Assembly (NCBI RefSeq): GCF_000281045.1
Contig: NW_008246074.1
Location: 636,689 to 700,688 of the forward strand
Origin: Saprolegnia diclina VS20
Taxonomy: Eukaryota > Oomycota > Saprolegniomycetes > Saprolegniales > Saprolegniaceae
Reading direction: 5' to 3'
Length of the DNA stretch: 64,000 nucleotides
Positions within the stretch are counted from its first letter, which is position 1, and each line of letters begins with the position of its first letter. This document shows, piece by piece, positions 13,601 to 25,066 of the stretch. Both the position numbers and the translations under genes were made by a program. The notes beneath the pieces are model-generated. The model had not been told where the DNA came from and made no database searches. It saw only the letters and a list, made by a program, of their open reading frames with translations.

Positions 13601-15812
13601 GTCGACGAACGTCCTCGCGGACGCGCTCAACGTCACCGAATTTAGCGAGGTACACCGACGGAACCGGTCTTGTGCCAACGAGGTTGTGCGTAGCTGCCGC
13701 TCGAGATGCGAGTGCAAGCGCTGTCGTGGGCCTGCCACGAGTTGTTGCAGCTCGAACGTGTCCGGTACGACATGGCTGTCCATGCTGTGTGACAAGAATA
13801 TGACTCTAGAAACGACATGCACCACAACGTCGAGAAGGAATTTGAGATTTGGCGCGAGTTCCGCAAGGACGAGCGGGACCGGGACCAAGTGCGGCGCAAC
13901 GCGGAGAAGGGCCGGCGCGAGCGCGAAGAGGCGTTTCGACAGCTCTGCATCAACGAAGGCATTCCGACCAACTACAACAATGTGTTTTCCGACGCGACGA
14001 AGAAGAAGCACGCGTTCATTGCCGAGTTTTACGCCAACATTACGGCCGAGCGGTCGGCCGAAGAGGCCGCGTACAGCCGCGAGTCGAGCACGAAGGAAGC
14101 GATGCTCCGCCAACAGCTCAGCGGTCTTCGCATTCGCTGCGCGCCGCTCGGCAAAGACCGGTTCCACCACCGCTACTACGCAATGGACGGCCCGATCTTG
14201 GTCTGGGAGCACAACGACACGGGCGCGTTCCATACGTACACGAAGGAGGACGAGATCGACTCGCTCCTCCAGTGGCTCAACCCCAAAGGCATCCGCGAGG
14301 TCGAGCTCAAGGAAAAACTGGAGCTCATTGCCGACGACATCATCGCGCACCTCAAGGTCCCGTACGTGGCACCACCAGACCTTGCGCCCGAGTCGACCTA
14401 CTGCCTCGGGGCGTGTCTCCCGCTGCCCGTGTTTGCCCTCCCGACGACGTCGCCAGCCCTGCAAGCCGTGAGCACGGCCCTCGCCGGACTCGTGTCACTG
14501 CTCGGTGACGAGACGCCAGCGGCGCCGGTGCAGTCACTGGCCGACGCCATCGAGTGCACGCTGGCCACCGAAGCGCGCATGCTGGACGCACTACCGGCCG
14601 AATGTCTCCAGTCGCACTGGCGCGCCCAGCGTCTCGGGTGGCGACCGATGGTTGCTGGCAGCAAGACAGTACCGCAGCTGCTCGTGCTTCTCGCGGCGTG
14701 GCTCCGCCAAGGCGTGGTCATGGACCTCTGGATGGACATGGTCGTGGAGCTCACGCGGAAAGACTGGCTCCAGCTGCGGCCCAAAGCCGCGCGCAACTTT
14801 TGCCCCGACGTGGGCCACAATGTCGTGTACTTTGGCAACGGCCACGCGCAGGCGCTCGCCGACGACGCCAAAGTCAAGCATGCGACGCCGCTCGCGCGGC
14901 CTGTCGACACGGTCGTGCACGAACAAACCGTCGCGTGCACGGTCACCAAGGTCGGGTACCATCACGGCAATGGCGACCCGTACGCGGTCTTGGTGCTCAC
15001 GCCGTCCGAGTCGCTCGTGACGCGTCTCGAGCCCAAGAGCCACCTCTGCACGCTCCCGTCTGCGACGCAAAAGGTTGGCCGCGTCCTCCTCCGCATCCTC
15101 AACAAGCTCAAGCACGATGTGAACGCGGGTCCGTTCCTCGAACCTGTCTCGACGACCGACTTTCCCACGTACAAGGACATTGTGCTCAAGCCCATGGACC
15201 TCTCGACGATGGCGGCGCGCATCAAGCAGGACAAGTACCCCAACGGCGCGGCCTTTGTCGCCGACGTCAAGCTCATTGCGAAGAACTGCAAGCTCTTTTG
15301 CGACGGGCGGTTCCCGACGCTGCCCCCGATGGCCACGGCGCTCGTGGCGGTTGCCGAGTCGCTCGTCAAGAAGCACGCAGCCGAGCTCAAGGGCGACGAC
15401 GCCGTCGCGCCTCGTGGCCGAGGTCGTGCCAAACTCGACGACAAGCTGCCGGCCGACGTTGTACCTTCGCGCATCACGGTGAGCCTGCGCCTCGAGAACC
15501 GCCTGCCCGAGTTCCTCGTCGACGCCAAGCGCTACGAGACTGCAGTGAACCGGTCGTGGAAGGCCGGCGAGAAGGTGCGCGTCTTGTTCCGGGACCCGAA
15601 GGGCATGCCGACCGAGTATTTTAACGCGTCGACAGCTGGGTCACTGCCCGTCTTGGCCAACGGTCTCCTACCGTGGGAAGCGCTGCGCGTCGTGTGGGAC
15701 GAAGACGACGGCTCGGACGACAGCCGCGTCAACCCTTGGTACGTCCACGATATGTATTCCCGTCGAGTCTCATCGTTGGCGCAGGGAGGCGGAAATTGTC
15801 AAGCAAAAGTAG
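10609..15812 (+). CDS. Large chromatin protein: RFTS-like, DDT, bromodomain, WHIM, BRWD-like, bromodomain
   Basis: Six exons: 10609-11282, 11329-11609, 11659-13649, 13694-13764, 13810-15738, 15785-15812; 1657 residues. The N-terminus is Ser/Asp-rich then Lys/Pro-rich. About 505-600 has DPTLWVITAHAWYKIAGP, reminiscent of the DNMT1 replication-foci domain. A charged helix at 646-703 precedes a DDT-like domain (about 733-800). Bromodomain 1 (873-940) has DYPSIVTRPMDLHTIM. A WHIM-type segment follows at 1110-1180 (LGKDRFHHRYYAMDGPILVW). About 1330-1370 (FCPDVGHNVVYFGNGHAQAL) and the end (VRVLFRDPKG, VNPWEAEIVKQK) resemble the BRWD/PHIP tail. Bromodomain 2 (1430-1503) has TYKDIVLKPMDLSTM. These modules bind acetylated histones and remodelling ATPases. 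The last 46-nt intron (15739-15784) is supported by the BRWD-like end VNPWE; without it the frame would run on to 15910. Confidence 0.85.
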
Positions 15813-15934
15813 GCTATACAGTAACTAGATCATCCATTCGACGAAGCATTTTCGTCTTCTTCTGCCTCTGCGAGATCGTTGGGACTGAGAGAACGCCTCC
15901 CACTGAATAGTAACAAACAACAAAATTGATCGGC

Positions 15935-17164
15935 TCAGCTCAAACGCGGCATGAGGAGGCGCACGATGTGCGGCGGTTGGTGCTTGACAGCGTATGCGCG
16001 GGCGGCGTCCGAGCAGCCTTCGTTGCGCTTCTCACTCAAGAACACAAGCACGTCGACGTGGCCGTAGATGGCCGCGCCGTCCATGGCCGACGTCGAACAG
16101 CCTTCGCGCCGGCGTTCGTGCAAGAACTCGACAATGTCCAAATGCCCGTGCATCGCGGCTCCGTCCATGGCGTCCGTCGTGCAGCCCTCGGTCCGATGTT
16201 CATGCAGGAACCGGACAACCTGCAGGTGACCCTCGGTCGCCGCACTGTCCATGGCGTCCGTCGTACAGCCCTCGGTCCGATGCTTGTGCAGGAACGTCAC
16301 GACGTCCAAGTGTCCGTGCATGGCCGCGAGGTCCATGGCGCGCAACGTGCAGCCCTCGCCGCGGTGTGTGTGCAAGTACCGGACCACGTCGAGGTGCCCG
16401 TGGCTGGCCGCCAAGTCCATTTCGAGCGTGCTACAGTGCGCGTAGCCGGTTTCGTGCAGAAACGCAATCACTGCGAGGTGCCCGTGCATGGCGGCGCCGC
16501 GCATGAGGTTGGGCACACTGGCGCCGTCGCTGTGCGCAAACAAGTAGCGCGCGACGTCGACGTGGCCGTGGTTGCACGCGGTGGTGAGCGGCCACCGATT
16601 GCGCCACGGGCCAAAGTGCGTGTCCAGATAGCGCACAACCTCGAGCTGATTGAACTTGGCCGCGTGTGTCATGGCCGTGGCCGTGTACGGGTCGCAGTGG
16701 AGGCTGGCCAAGAAGGCAAAGACGGCGACGTGCCCGTGCTCGGCCGCGAGCGCCCACACAATCTCGTCGTTGACAAAGTGGCCCCGGGTGTGCAAGTCTG
16801 CCAGTAGCTGGACCTTGCCGTAGATTGCAGCGTAGCTCAAAACGTACGAGGCCCACTCGGGCTTGGCGCGCACGAAGCGGTCGATGCCGAACGCCGTACT
16901 CCACGGCTCGAGCAGCGCGTGAAAGGCGCCGTGGTCGCTCAGCCGAAAGTAGCGGGGCGTCGTGCTCTGCAAGAGGCGGACGAAGGGCAAAAGGTCCGCG
17001 TAGCAGCCGCTCTGGTACGCGCTCATCTCGCGCAAAAGGTCCGGCGACGTCAAGGCGCAGTGCGCCATCTTTTTCAAAGTGCACTTTGGACACTGATCTG
17101 GATACGCCCTCGATAGTAGAACTTTGACACGCTCTCGATTCAAGACCCGCAACAAAGTGACCAC
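15935..17164 (-). CDS. Ankyrin-repeat protein
   Basis: Single exon, up to 409 residues. The last 300 residues are ankyrin repeats in a regular 28-residue register, with the recurring pattern GHLDVVxFLHxHRTEGCT followed by AMDxAA. This family is very abundant in saprolegnialean genomes and its functions are mostly unknown; the repeats bind proteins. Two adjacent repeats are almost identical at DNA level (see repeat entry), which suggests recent duplication or conversion. The first in-frame Met is at 17164, but MAHCALTSP 33 codons downstream is an equally plausible start. It converges on the bromodomain gene, with 122 nt between the stops. Confidence 0.8.
   Translation of the reverse strand: MVTLLRVLNRERVKVLLSRAYPDQCPKCTLKKMAHCALTSPDLLREMSAYQSGCYADLLPFVRLLQSTTPRYFRLSDHGAFHALLEPWSTAFGIDRFVRAKPEWASYVLSYAAIYGKVQLLADLHTRGHFVNDEIVWALAAEHGHVAVFAFLASLHCDPYTATAMTHAAKFNQLEVVRYLDTHFGPWRNRWPLTTACNHGHVDVARYLFAHSDGASVPNLMRGAAMHGHLAVIAFLHETGYAHCSTLEMDLAASHGHLDVVRYLHTHRGEGCTLRAMDLAAMHGHLDVVTFLHKHRTEGCTTDAMDSAATEGHLQVVRFLHEHRTEGCTTDAMDGAAMHGHLDIVEFLHERRREGCSTSAMDGAAIYGHVDVLVFLSEKRNEGCSDAARAYAVKHQPPHIVRLLMPRLS
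16165..16332. repeat. Near-identical 84-bp tandem unit within the ankyrin gene
   Basis: A segment beginning CCATGGCGTCCGTCGT at 16165 recurs at 16249, exactly 84 nt (28 codons) later. The first 47 nt of each copy differ at only about four positions, much closer than the other ankyrin units of the gene. Confidence 0.75.
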
Positions 17165-17666
17165 AGCGTGCCACGAGCGCTTGAAGGAGACGTCACGGAT
17201 ACTGCAAACAAAAAGTACCCGAGACGACGTAGTCTAGCTCGGCGGGATACGCTGTGCGTCGGGCGGTCTCGCTTGCTCGTTTCTGCACAAAGGACGCGAC
17301 GCCAGCCGTGTTTATAGGATCTTGAAGCACGGGCTTGAAGTACGCAGCGTCGCCACCTTCAATCCACGTCTCTGCGTTCGCTCAAGAGGTGCGTGTTCTT
17401 GCCGAGTCCATTTTCGCTCAGCATTTCGGTTGACGGCTAGACGGCAGAAGGCGCAAGTGGTCGACAGGAAGGACCGACGGGGTCTAGCACACACGGGCAG
17501 AAGAGCGATAGGCGGCTCTCTTCTCGGTCCGCGAAGGTGCGATCCAAAGGCGCTTCATGCAAGGAGCTCCCGAGTGGTCAATCTGATTCTATTTTCACGT
17601 TTTTCACATTAACCACGTAAATCTATCCAGTGAAAAACACTCGCCAGTCGAAAAGAGCCATCGACG
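17165..17666. other. Divergent intergenic region
   Basis: A 502-nt gap between the ankyrin gene (-) and the PX gene (+), presumably holding both promoters. It has an AT-rich patch at about 17580-17640 and no credible ORF. Confidence 0.6.
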
Positions 17667-18238
17667 ATGGCCGAGGTCATGCCCGAGGCCGTCAAGGTCG
17701 ACGTCTTTGGGAGCTACGAGGCGCTGGACCAGGACAGCGGCAAGTTCTACACGGTGCTGTCCGCTTTAGACAAGTCGGGCGCTCACGGCCAACACGTTAG
17801 GAGTACATTTTACGCTGCAACGTCCAGGACCCCAGCGCCCGCCTGCGTGTACGTGGCCTTTTACAACTGCGCCGACATATATGTATGTAGTCGTGGAATG
17901 CTGCGCGTCGATACCGCGAGTTTTGCGCGATCGACATCCTCGTACGTCTCGGCGCGCTTGGCCATGACGATGCCCATGTGCTGCTGTTGTCGTAGCTGCG
18001 GGAAAAGTACCCGCATCTTGCGAGCTCGTTTCCGTCGCTGCCGAGCAAAAAGTACCTCGGCTCGTCGCTCTCGTCCGACTTTGTGGAGAAGCGCCAGCGC
18101 GACTTGGGCCATTACATCTCGACGCTTCTGAGCTTGTACCCGCAGGTACAACTCGCACGGTCCCACGCAGCGCTAACGCCGGCGTAGCTGCTGCACGACG
18201 AGATCATGGACGAGTTCTTGGAGCTCTCAAGTCACTGA
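17667..18238 (+). CDS. Small PX-domain protein
   Basis: Five exons, 17667-17753, 17801-17848, 17891-17941, 17996-18145 and 18188-18238, with introns of 42-54 nt; 128 residues. Almost the whole protein is one phox-homology domain, which binds phosphoinositides on endosomal membranes: EYILRCNVQDP, the RRYREF strand carrying the lipid-binding Arg, then LREKYPHLASSFPSLPSKK and FVEKRQRDLGHYI. No other domain is present, so it resembles a minimal sorting nexin. Every splice junction is needed to keep the PX motifs in one frame. It ends 116 nt from the stop of the large minus-strand gene that follows. Confidence 0.88.
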
Positions 18239-18354
18239 TAAGACATAATGTCTGCGATGCTTTGGACATAGCGTCCACAAGGTGGCTGCAGGATGCAGTC
18301 AAAAACGATCGATCTACTCCTATACTAACGGCACAAACTAAGAACTACAGCAGT

Positions 18355-21300
18355 CTAGTCGGCAGAGAGACCGTCGTAGGGCGAGAGGCCAAATGCGTTC
18401 TCAATCGTGTCGTCGGCGCCGTGCCCGATGAGGTACTCGCCGAGGACGCCGTCCTTGTCGTACGCCATGGCAAAGTGCAGCGCCGTGTTGCCTTGCGCGT
18501 TCTTGTGGTTGATGTTGGCGCCCCGCAGCACAAGGAATTCGACCATCTTTTGGTTGACGTTCTGCGCCGCAATCAATAGCAGCGTGTTGCCCTTCTCGTC
18601 TTCGACATTGATGTCGAAGCCGGCCTCGACGCTCTCCATGAGGCGCTTCAAGCGGCCGTTGCGCGCCTGGCTGAACACCGTGTCGGCGCTAGGGACACCT
18701 TTTCGCGTCTTGGCGGCCGCGTCTTCCTTCTCGACGACATCGACCTTGACCTTGTCTTGCTGGCTCAATGGCAAGTACTTCTTCCGCGACACGAGGATCT
18801 TGAGCAGATGCGCCTTGTGGGTGACGCCGAGGATGTCCGAGAGGTCTTCCGGACGCAGCTCGAGGAGGAGCGCGCCGTCGACCGCGCCTTCCCGGAACGC
18901 TTGCTTGTACTGTGAGAGAGATAATACCTCGAGCCAACGCTGGACGTCGTCGATAGACCAGTCGCGCATCGCGTTCGGAAATGGCTGCTGCAGGGCGGCT
19001 TTGGCTTCATCTTCGCGCTTCGTGCGCTCAAGGAGCTCGAGCTTTTTCTTTTTGGACGCAGCGTCCATGAGCTCGTTGCTGCCGATTTGAAGCCGCTGCA
19101 TCGTGGGAATGTTGGCGGCCGCCGCTGCTGCCGCGGCGGTCGCTGCTGTCTCGGCCGTGCTCGAGATGGCCGCGGCCGTCGTGTCGGCGTTGATGTCGCG
19201 GAGACTCTTGAGCATGTTGAGCGAGCTAAAGTACGAAAGCGACATGGACTAGACGCAACATGTATCATGACAAGTTGTCGACCATCCAAATACCATAAAC
19301 TGAAACTTCATGAGCTCTTCCGTCGACTCGAAGATGGCTTGGGATTTCTTCTCGTGCTCCTTGGCCTTCATGGCCGTGGCGGCGGCAGCGGCGGCCGATG
19401 TGGCCGTCGCCGTCTCGAGCTCGATGCCTTTCTCGCGGATCATGTCGAGCTCGTACTTTTGCTCTTCGAGAAGCTCCATGAGGTTGCGCTGCATGCGCGC
19501 AAACTCGCGGTCCTTCCGCAGTCGCGTCGCCTCCATGTCGCTGAGCTTGGCCTCCATCTCTTCGAGCGCCTGCTTCTTGAGTTGCACATCGTGGAAGACG
19601 CTCGTAAACTCTGCCTCGAGCTCCTTCTTCTTCTTCTCGCGCTCGTTGCGCTTGATGTGGATCGCCATCTCGAGGGCGTAGGCGTCTGCCATGCGCTGCC
19701 GCGCCTCCTCCTTCGTCTCAAACCCGCCGTTGGACGACGGGTCGTTCAACACGATGCCGTTGCCCAGTCCTTGGCGGTCGGCGTGTTCAACACCGCCCCG
19801 GGCCTTGAGCATCTCGGCTTCGTGGGTCAGCTCGTGCAGGTCCGTCTCGATCTGGTCGATTTCCTGCAGCTCCCGTTCCAAGACCGAGAGCTCCTTCTGC
19901 GCATCCGTCAGACTGGCGTGGATCTCGGAGACCTTGCGCTCGGCTGACGCTTGCGCTCGGTGCAGCGCGTCGATTTCTTTTTGTTGGCGCTCAAACTCGA
20001 CTTTGGACGCCTCGATGCGCTGGAGGCCGAGGCTGAGCTTCTCCGGACCTGGCTCGGCCCGGTCCCACTCGTGCATGCGGGCGACGCGCTTCCGGGCGAG
20101 ATACCCGCGGAAGACGCGCTGCAGTTCGTTGGCCGCCAGCGTCCGAACGCGAACGCGCAGAAATTTCGCCTTTTCCCGGTACATTTTGTACGTAGCTTGG
20201 AGCTTTGTCGCTTTGGCGTGAAGCATGCGCACGTACGCCTGTGAGTCTCGAATGGCCTTGGCCTTGCGTCGCCCGAGGTGTCCACGGTACGCGCGCTGCA
20301 ACAACCCCGCGTACTTGAGCCGACGTTTGGTCACGTAGACTTTGCGCGCTCGTTCTCCGCGATACCAGCGCTGGACGAGCTGCGTGCTCGCAAGATATTG
20401 CTCCAACTCGAGCTTCCTCGCCTTGTACGCGCGCGTGCGCATGCGCGAGAGGCCGCCACGGGCGACACGAACGATCTCAGCCCCGGCGCGCGCCCGCCGC
20501 AGCCGTCTTTGGTGCTACCCCGAGCGACTCAGACCACAACGTAAGGAACATGAAATCACCTCGTCGCGCAAGTGCCGCAAAGTGCACTGCGCCAAGAACC
20601 GGCGGACATACGTCTGGATCGTAATGGCCTTGGCTACATGCAAAACAAGCAGCGCCTGCGTGCGCTCGTGGTCCGCTTGTTTTTGCCGTTCGGCTTGTGC
20701 CAGTGCCATCTATGTATCAACGTGTCAAGGTTTCAAGTGTGCACGTGGTCCATCGTACTTGCTGCTGCACGTGGGCGTACTCTTCGACTTTGAGGAGCCC
20801 GAGCTTTCGGTTCTTCTCTTCCTCGGCTTCGAGCTCGTCGAAGAGGCTCGTGATAACCGGCACCTCGTGCGCTGCGAGGAGCGTCTCTCGCAGCTCCAGT
20901 CGACGGCTTGGCGCCCCTGGCGCGACGTCGACCACAAGGTCGTCTGGGATCGACACCGACGGAATCGGCGACCCCGTGGCTTCGAGTGACTCGGCGACCT
21001 GCACATCGGCGGCCCAGAGAGCGTCTTGAACTGCATCGCGCACTTGGCTTCGAGCGCCATGCCGGGCTTGGAGCTCTGCGTCGAGCGCCGCCAGCCGCGC
21101 GTTGTCCTCGTCTTCCCACTGCTTGCGCCGACGGTCTTGCTCCAACCGCAGTGCAGCAAGGCGCGCCTCCGTCTCTGCCTTCTCTTGCTCGCGTCGGCGC
21201 TGTGCGTTGAGCTCTGCAAGCTTGATCTGTTCGTCGAGGCGCTGCTTGGCGGCGTTGGCCTCGTTTTCGTAGTATAAAGTCGTGTCATGCTCGCTCGCAA

Positions 21301-24300
21301 GTACTTCGGCCGCCGTCACCTGCAGCGGCACCAGTGGCGGCGGCGCGATAGTCGGCATACTTTGCAGCGACGGACCTCGAAACAGCGTTCGCCTTGCATT
21401 GGGCTTCTCTGGGGACGACTCGGTCGTTTGTTCTGGCAGCGGCGAGACCGAACGTGGTGCAGAGAGCACTTCTGCCGCCGCAGACGACGCGACGAATGCC
21501 ACATCGGCCGGCACCTCTGGGCGACTGGCTGGCCAATTGACGAGGACTTCTAAGAGATCGCAAATGTAGTGCTTTGCTTCTTGCCGCACTTCATGTCCAG
21601 CGCGAAGCCACGTGACAAAGGCGCTCTTCTCCGGCGCGCTCAGCGCCTGCACAAGCAGCTGGCGCCCGCGGTCGTTGAGCTCTCCATTCTTGCCTTGTTG
21701 GTGCGACCACACATGCACACAGGACCGGCCTACAGCTCGTCCTCTTTTGCTGTACTTTTAGCAAACTTTGTACCTTGTAGAAACGGATCGACGTTGGTCG
21801 GGGCCACGAGCGCGTTCTCGACCGACTGAACGACCACGATCGGGACGCTAATGACGCTGAGCTGGGTCGTCAAATCGACGTTATGTAGGGCGCCTTTGCA
21901 GATGCGCAGCCGGCCTTCGAGCGAAATCGGGTTCGTCACCGCCGTGTAGATGCTTAGCGCTAGGTTTGGGTCCACGCGCTGGAGGTACTCGGCGCAAAAG
22001 AGGAATTTGCTGAAGTACGACACGGGCAAGTCCGGTCGCGTGTGCGGAAGGCACTGAAAGAGGTTCACGGCGCCGTGCAAGATGCCCGCGAGCTGCGTGT
22101 CGATGGCCGCAAACCCGTTGATGAGCGCGACGCTCTGCAACCGCGGCGCGTACATGGCGCCAAACTGAATCGCAAAGCAGGCCGCGAGGTGGCCTCCGTG
22201 GCCAAAGCCCACGAGGTGAAAGGGCACCGACGTCGAAAACATCCCCGACGCGTTCAGCGACGTGAGGAGCTCGTGCACGCAGCGCGTCACAAAGAGATTC
22301 GTGAGCGCCGACTCGTTGCATTTGGTGTTGGCTTGACCCGGCAAGTTGAAGACGAGCATTTGGCAGCCCGGGTGCGCGGCGAGAACGGACCGCAGAAAGA
22401 CGCGGGTGGCTTCGAGCGTATCGAAAAAGTCCGGCCACACAACAAGGTTGGCTTTCGAGAGCGCGACAGAGCCGAGACCGAGGACCTGGTACATGATCGT
22501 AGTCACACCGTCGTCGCACGTAAACTCGTGCTGCCGGTTGGGGTCGGCTTCAGGCTCGAGTCGCGCACCGGCCAGTCGCGCCATCTGCTTGTTTTGTGTG
22601 AGCGCGCGCAGCGTGCCATTCGTGTCGACGGTCGGTGGCGGCGCCTCGAGAGGTGGTTGGAGGCTGCAGGTCGCTTTGGTGGGCTGCCATAAATGATACG
22701 CACGCAACGCCTCCAGAGTCCTAAATCAACCCGCTTTTCAGACCTTCAAAGTTAAAATGCAGCTGTGCACCAGGTGCAGAGCTTTGCCGCGCCTTTCCAG
22801 ATGGGCTCGATGACATCGGCACGATAGAGCGGGTTGGCCGTGTACCGCTGCGCACGCCGGACTTGGTCGGCGGAGAAGTCGGACACGTGCACGTGAAGCA
22901 GCCGCGCGTGAAGCTTATCGCTATGCGCGAGCTCTCGCTTGAGCAGACTCCAGTATCGATGTACGTCATGGCCATCGTCGTTGAGATCCGAGACGAGCGA
23001 GATGTTGGGCTGCTTGAGGAGCAGAATCAGCAGCACCGACGCCACCATCGCAATCGCGGGTGGCGGGTGCGCAAAACTTCGCAGCTCGGCAATCTCAAAG
23101 AGCGAGATGGAGCTGGCGACACTCACCGCGTCGGCCCACGCCGCTTCCCAAGCGGCCACCGCCAGCGCTGGTGGGGCTTTGGACGTCATGTTTTCCGGAA
23201 TCCGCGCCCGCTTGCGCTTCGTTTTGGCAGCCGCGCGGCTCTTGGCTTTGACGCGTGCCTCCTCGATGAGCGTGTACAGGGCAAAACAGTTGGCACACAC
23301 GTCGACGTCTTGGTAGTAGTACCCCGGGAAGACCGTGCCGAGGGGCTCACCGTCGCCGCCGTCATCGTAGAGCTCGCCAATGTACTCGACGTCGTCGCCG
23401 TTGACATAGCGCCGAATGTAGTGGTCGACGTGGTCCTTCTCGACGCGCGTTTGCGCAATGTACTTGAACGGGATCGTGTGCGGCTTGGAATCGGGTGCGA
23501 CGTTGGGCGTTGTCAGCGAGGCCCAAATGTCGCTGTCACCAGACTCCATCTTGGACGCCCCCGCCGCCTCGAGGCTCTCCATAAACGTCTGCGCCTTCTT
23601 CTCGTACTTTGCAGCGCGCGCCGCAAGGCTCTTGTTGCCTTTGGGAAAACCAAGTAGGCTCGGCGTCGACCCGCGCTGGATGCGCGCGGCGGGGTCAACC
23701 ACGATGTGGCAAAAGTCTCCGACGCACCCTTTCTTTTGGCTCGACCCCAGGTTCGCGGCCGAGATGGCGCGGCGTTCCATGCGTGAGAGGAGCTTCCCAC
23801 CTGCGATGTGGTTGTTGTTGATTGGCGATGACGCACGCATCGTCGACGACGTCTGCTTGGGCAAAGACGCGAGCCGGCCTTGCTTGAGTGTTGCTTTCTT
23901 GGACGTCGGGTGCAGAATGGCCTGAACAGCGGCCTCGTCGGGCGCGTTGAGATCATCGAGCTGCGCGCGCAGTAGCATGCGCTGGGTCGTCCCCAAAATC
24001 GCGCTGCTGCTTTGCGCTTCGGCCTTCTTTGGCTTGGATTGAGCCAGCGGCGTCGTCATGCACGTCGCCGTCTTTACGAGGAAGAGGTACCCGGCGTCGT
24101 CAACGACAAAATACAGCGTTGCAGCAACCACGCGGCACTTGCGATGCTTCTCGACCGCACTAGGAGGTGGACGCATATGGGCGACTTGTCACGAACGAGC
24201 CACAGCTACCCCAGTAGTGTCATGGTCGCACTGCCCATGGCCGCATTGAGGCTGGCGTCCTTGGAGACGATGCGCTGCGCACCGAGTGCGAACCGCGTGC

Positions 24301-24886
24301 ATTTGGCTTGCGCCTTGCCTGTCTTGGTGAGGCTAATCATCGCGTGTCACAAGCAAACAAGATGGCGTCTCGACGTACCTGTGGTCGTACTCGTACGTGG
24401 CAAAGCGCGCCGGGTGCACGTCGCCTTTCGGTTGCACGTACGCGTGGATGACGAGCGAGCCTTTCGGGAGCCCTTCAAGCGTAACAGCCAAGTCGTTGGT
24501 CGAGAGCAACTACTCGCTGTGAATGCAACAAAGTAGAAGAGAGATGGGAGTACCTGGCAGTCGACCACGCCATCACGCCACACGACAGCGGCGTGCGCAG
24601 CGACGTTCTTCTCGTACGCCAAAGCAATCTTGACACAAGCTTGGGCAAAGAGCGCCAACGTCAAGTGTTTGGCCGACTTGCGCAAAAGCAGGCCGTCCTT
24701 TGCCGTAAAGTACCACGCTGTGACCTCGCCATGGTGGACGAAGGCCGTGTCCAGCACCTGCAGCGGCAGCTCCGGCTCCTTCGCCGCCGCGAGAAGGACC
24801 CACTCCCAGGACCGCGACGTCCGCGCTTCGTCGAGGTCCACGGTCGGAACCTCGTCCCGCGTGATGTGATGCAGCGGCCGGTCCAT
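18355..24886 (-). CDS. Giant NDR-like fold / IQ / coiled-coil / SAM / ankyrin protein
   Basis: Nine exons, 24886-24554, 24509-24379, 24332-24210, 24159-22771, 22720-21774, 21729-20759, 20709-20560, 20514-19294 and 19248-18355; 2052 residues. All introns are 44-50 nt. Residues 1-660 are not recognised. About 700-1030 is an alpha/beta-hydrolase fold like the NDR family: the nucleophile elbow reads GFGHGG, without Ser, so it is probably non-enzymatic, and a GHEVRQE segment follows. Then come charged coiled coils, four or more IQ-like motifs at about 1320-1470 (AITIQTYVRRFLAQ, LLQRAYRGHLGRRKA, ELQRVFRGYLARKRV), more coiled coil to 1720, a SAM domain at about 1852-1912 (DWSIDDVQRWLEVLSLSQY) and ankyrin repeats to the end (GNTALHFAMAYDKDG). 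It is probably a calmodulin-binding scaffold, perhaps cytoskeletal or flagellar. The introns at 22721-22770 and 21730-21773 are essential; ignoring them splits it into three false genes. Confidence 0.8.
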
Positions 24887-25066
24887 TGTCAATGCAAGCG
24901 CAACCGCGTCTGAAACCGTTCCATTGATGCCATTGGCTCCTTATTCTTCACCAGTTCACATCAATATCACGGTTTTCACGTCGTCATTACATACCAAATG
25001 CAAGTCGAAGCAATGTGGTAAATAGAAACGCACGGTGTGGTGTAGTAGAATTTGTGTTGCAACAGC

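Noticed and set aside
15813..15910. C-terminal extension of the bromodomain protein to a stop at 15910
   Set aside because: It requires retaining a 46-nt intron with good signals; the spliced end VNPWE matches the BRWD/PHIP tail.
21730..21773. Apparent C-terminal KEDEL, like an ER-retention signal, ending a separate hydrolase gene
   Set aside because: The codons lie in a 44-nt GT-AG intron; splicing continues the frame into the rest of the hydrolase-like fold (GHEVRQE).
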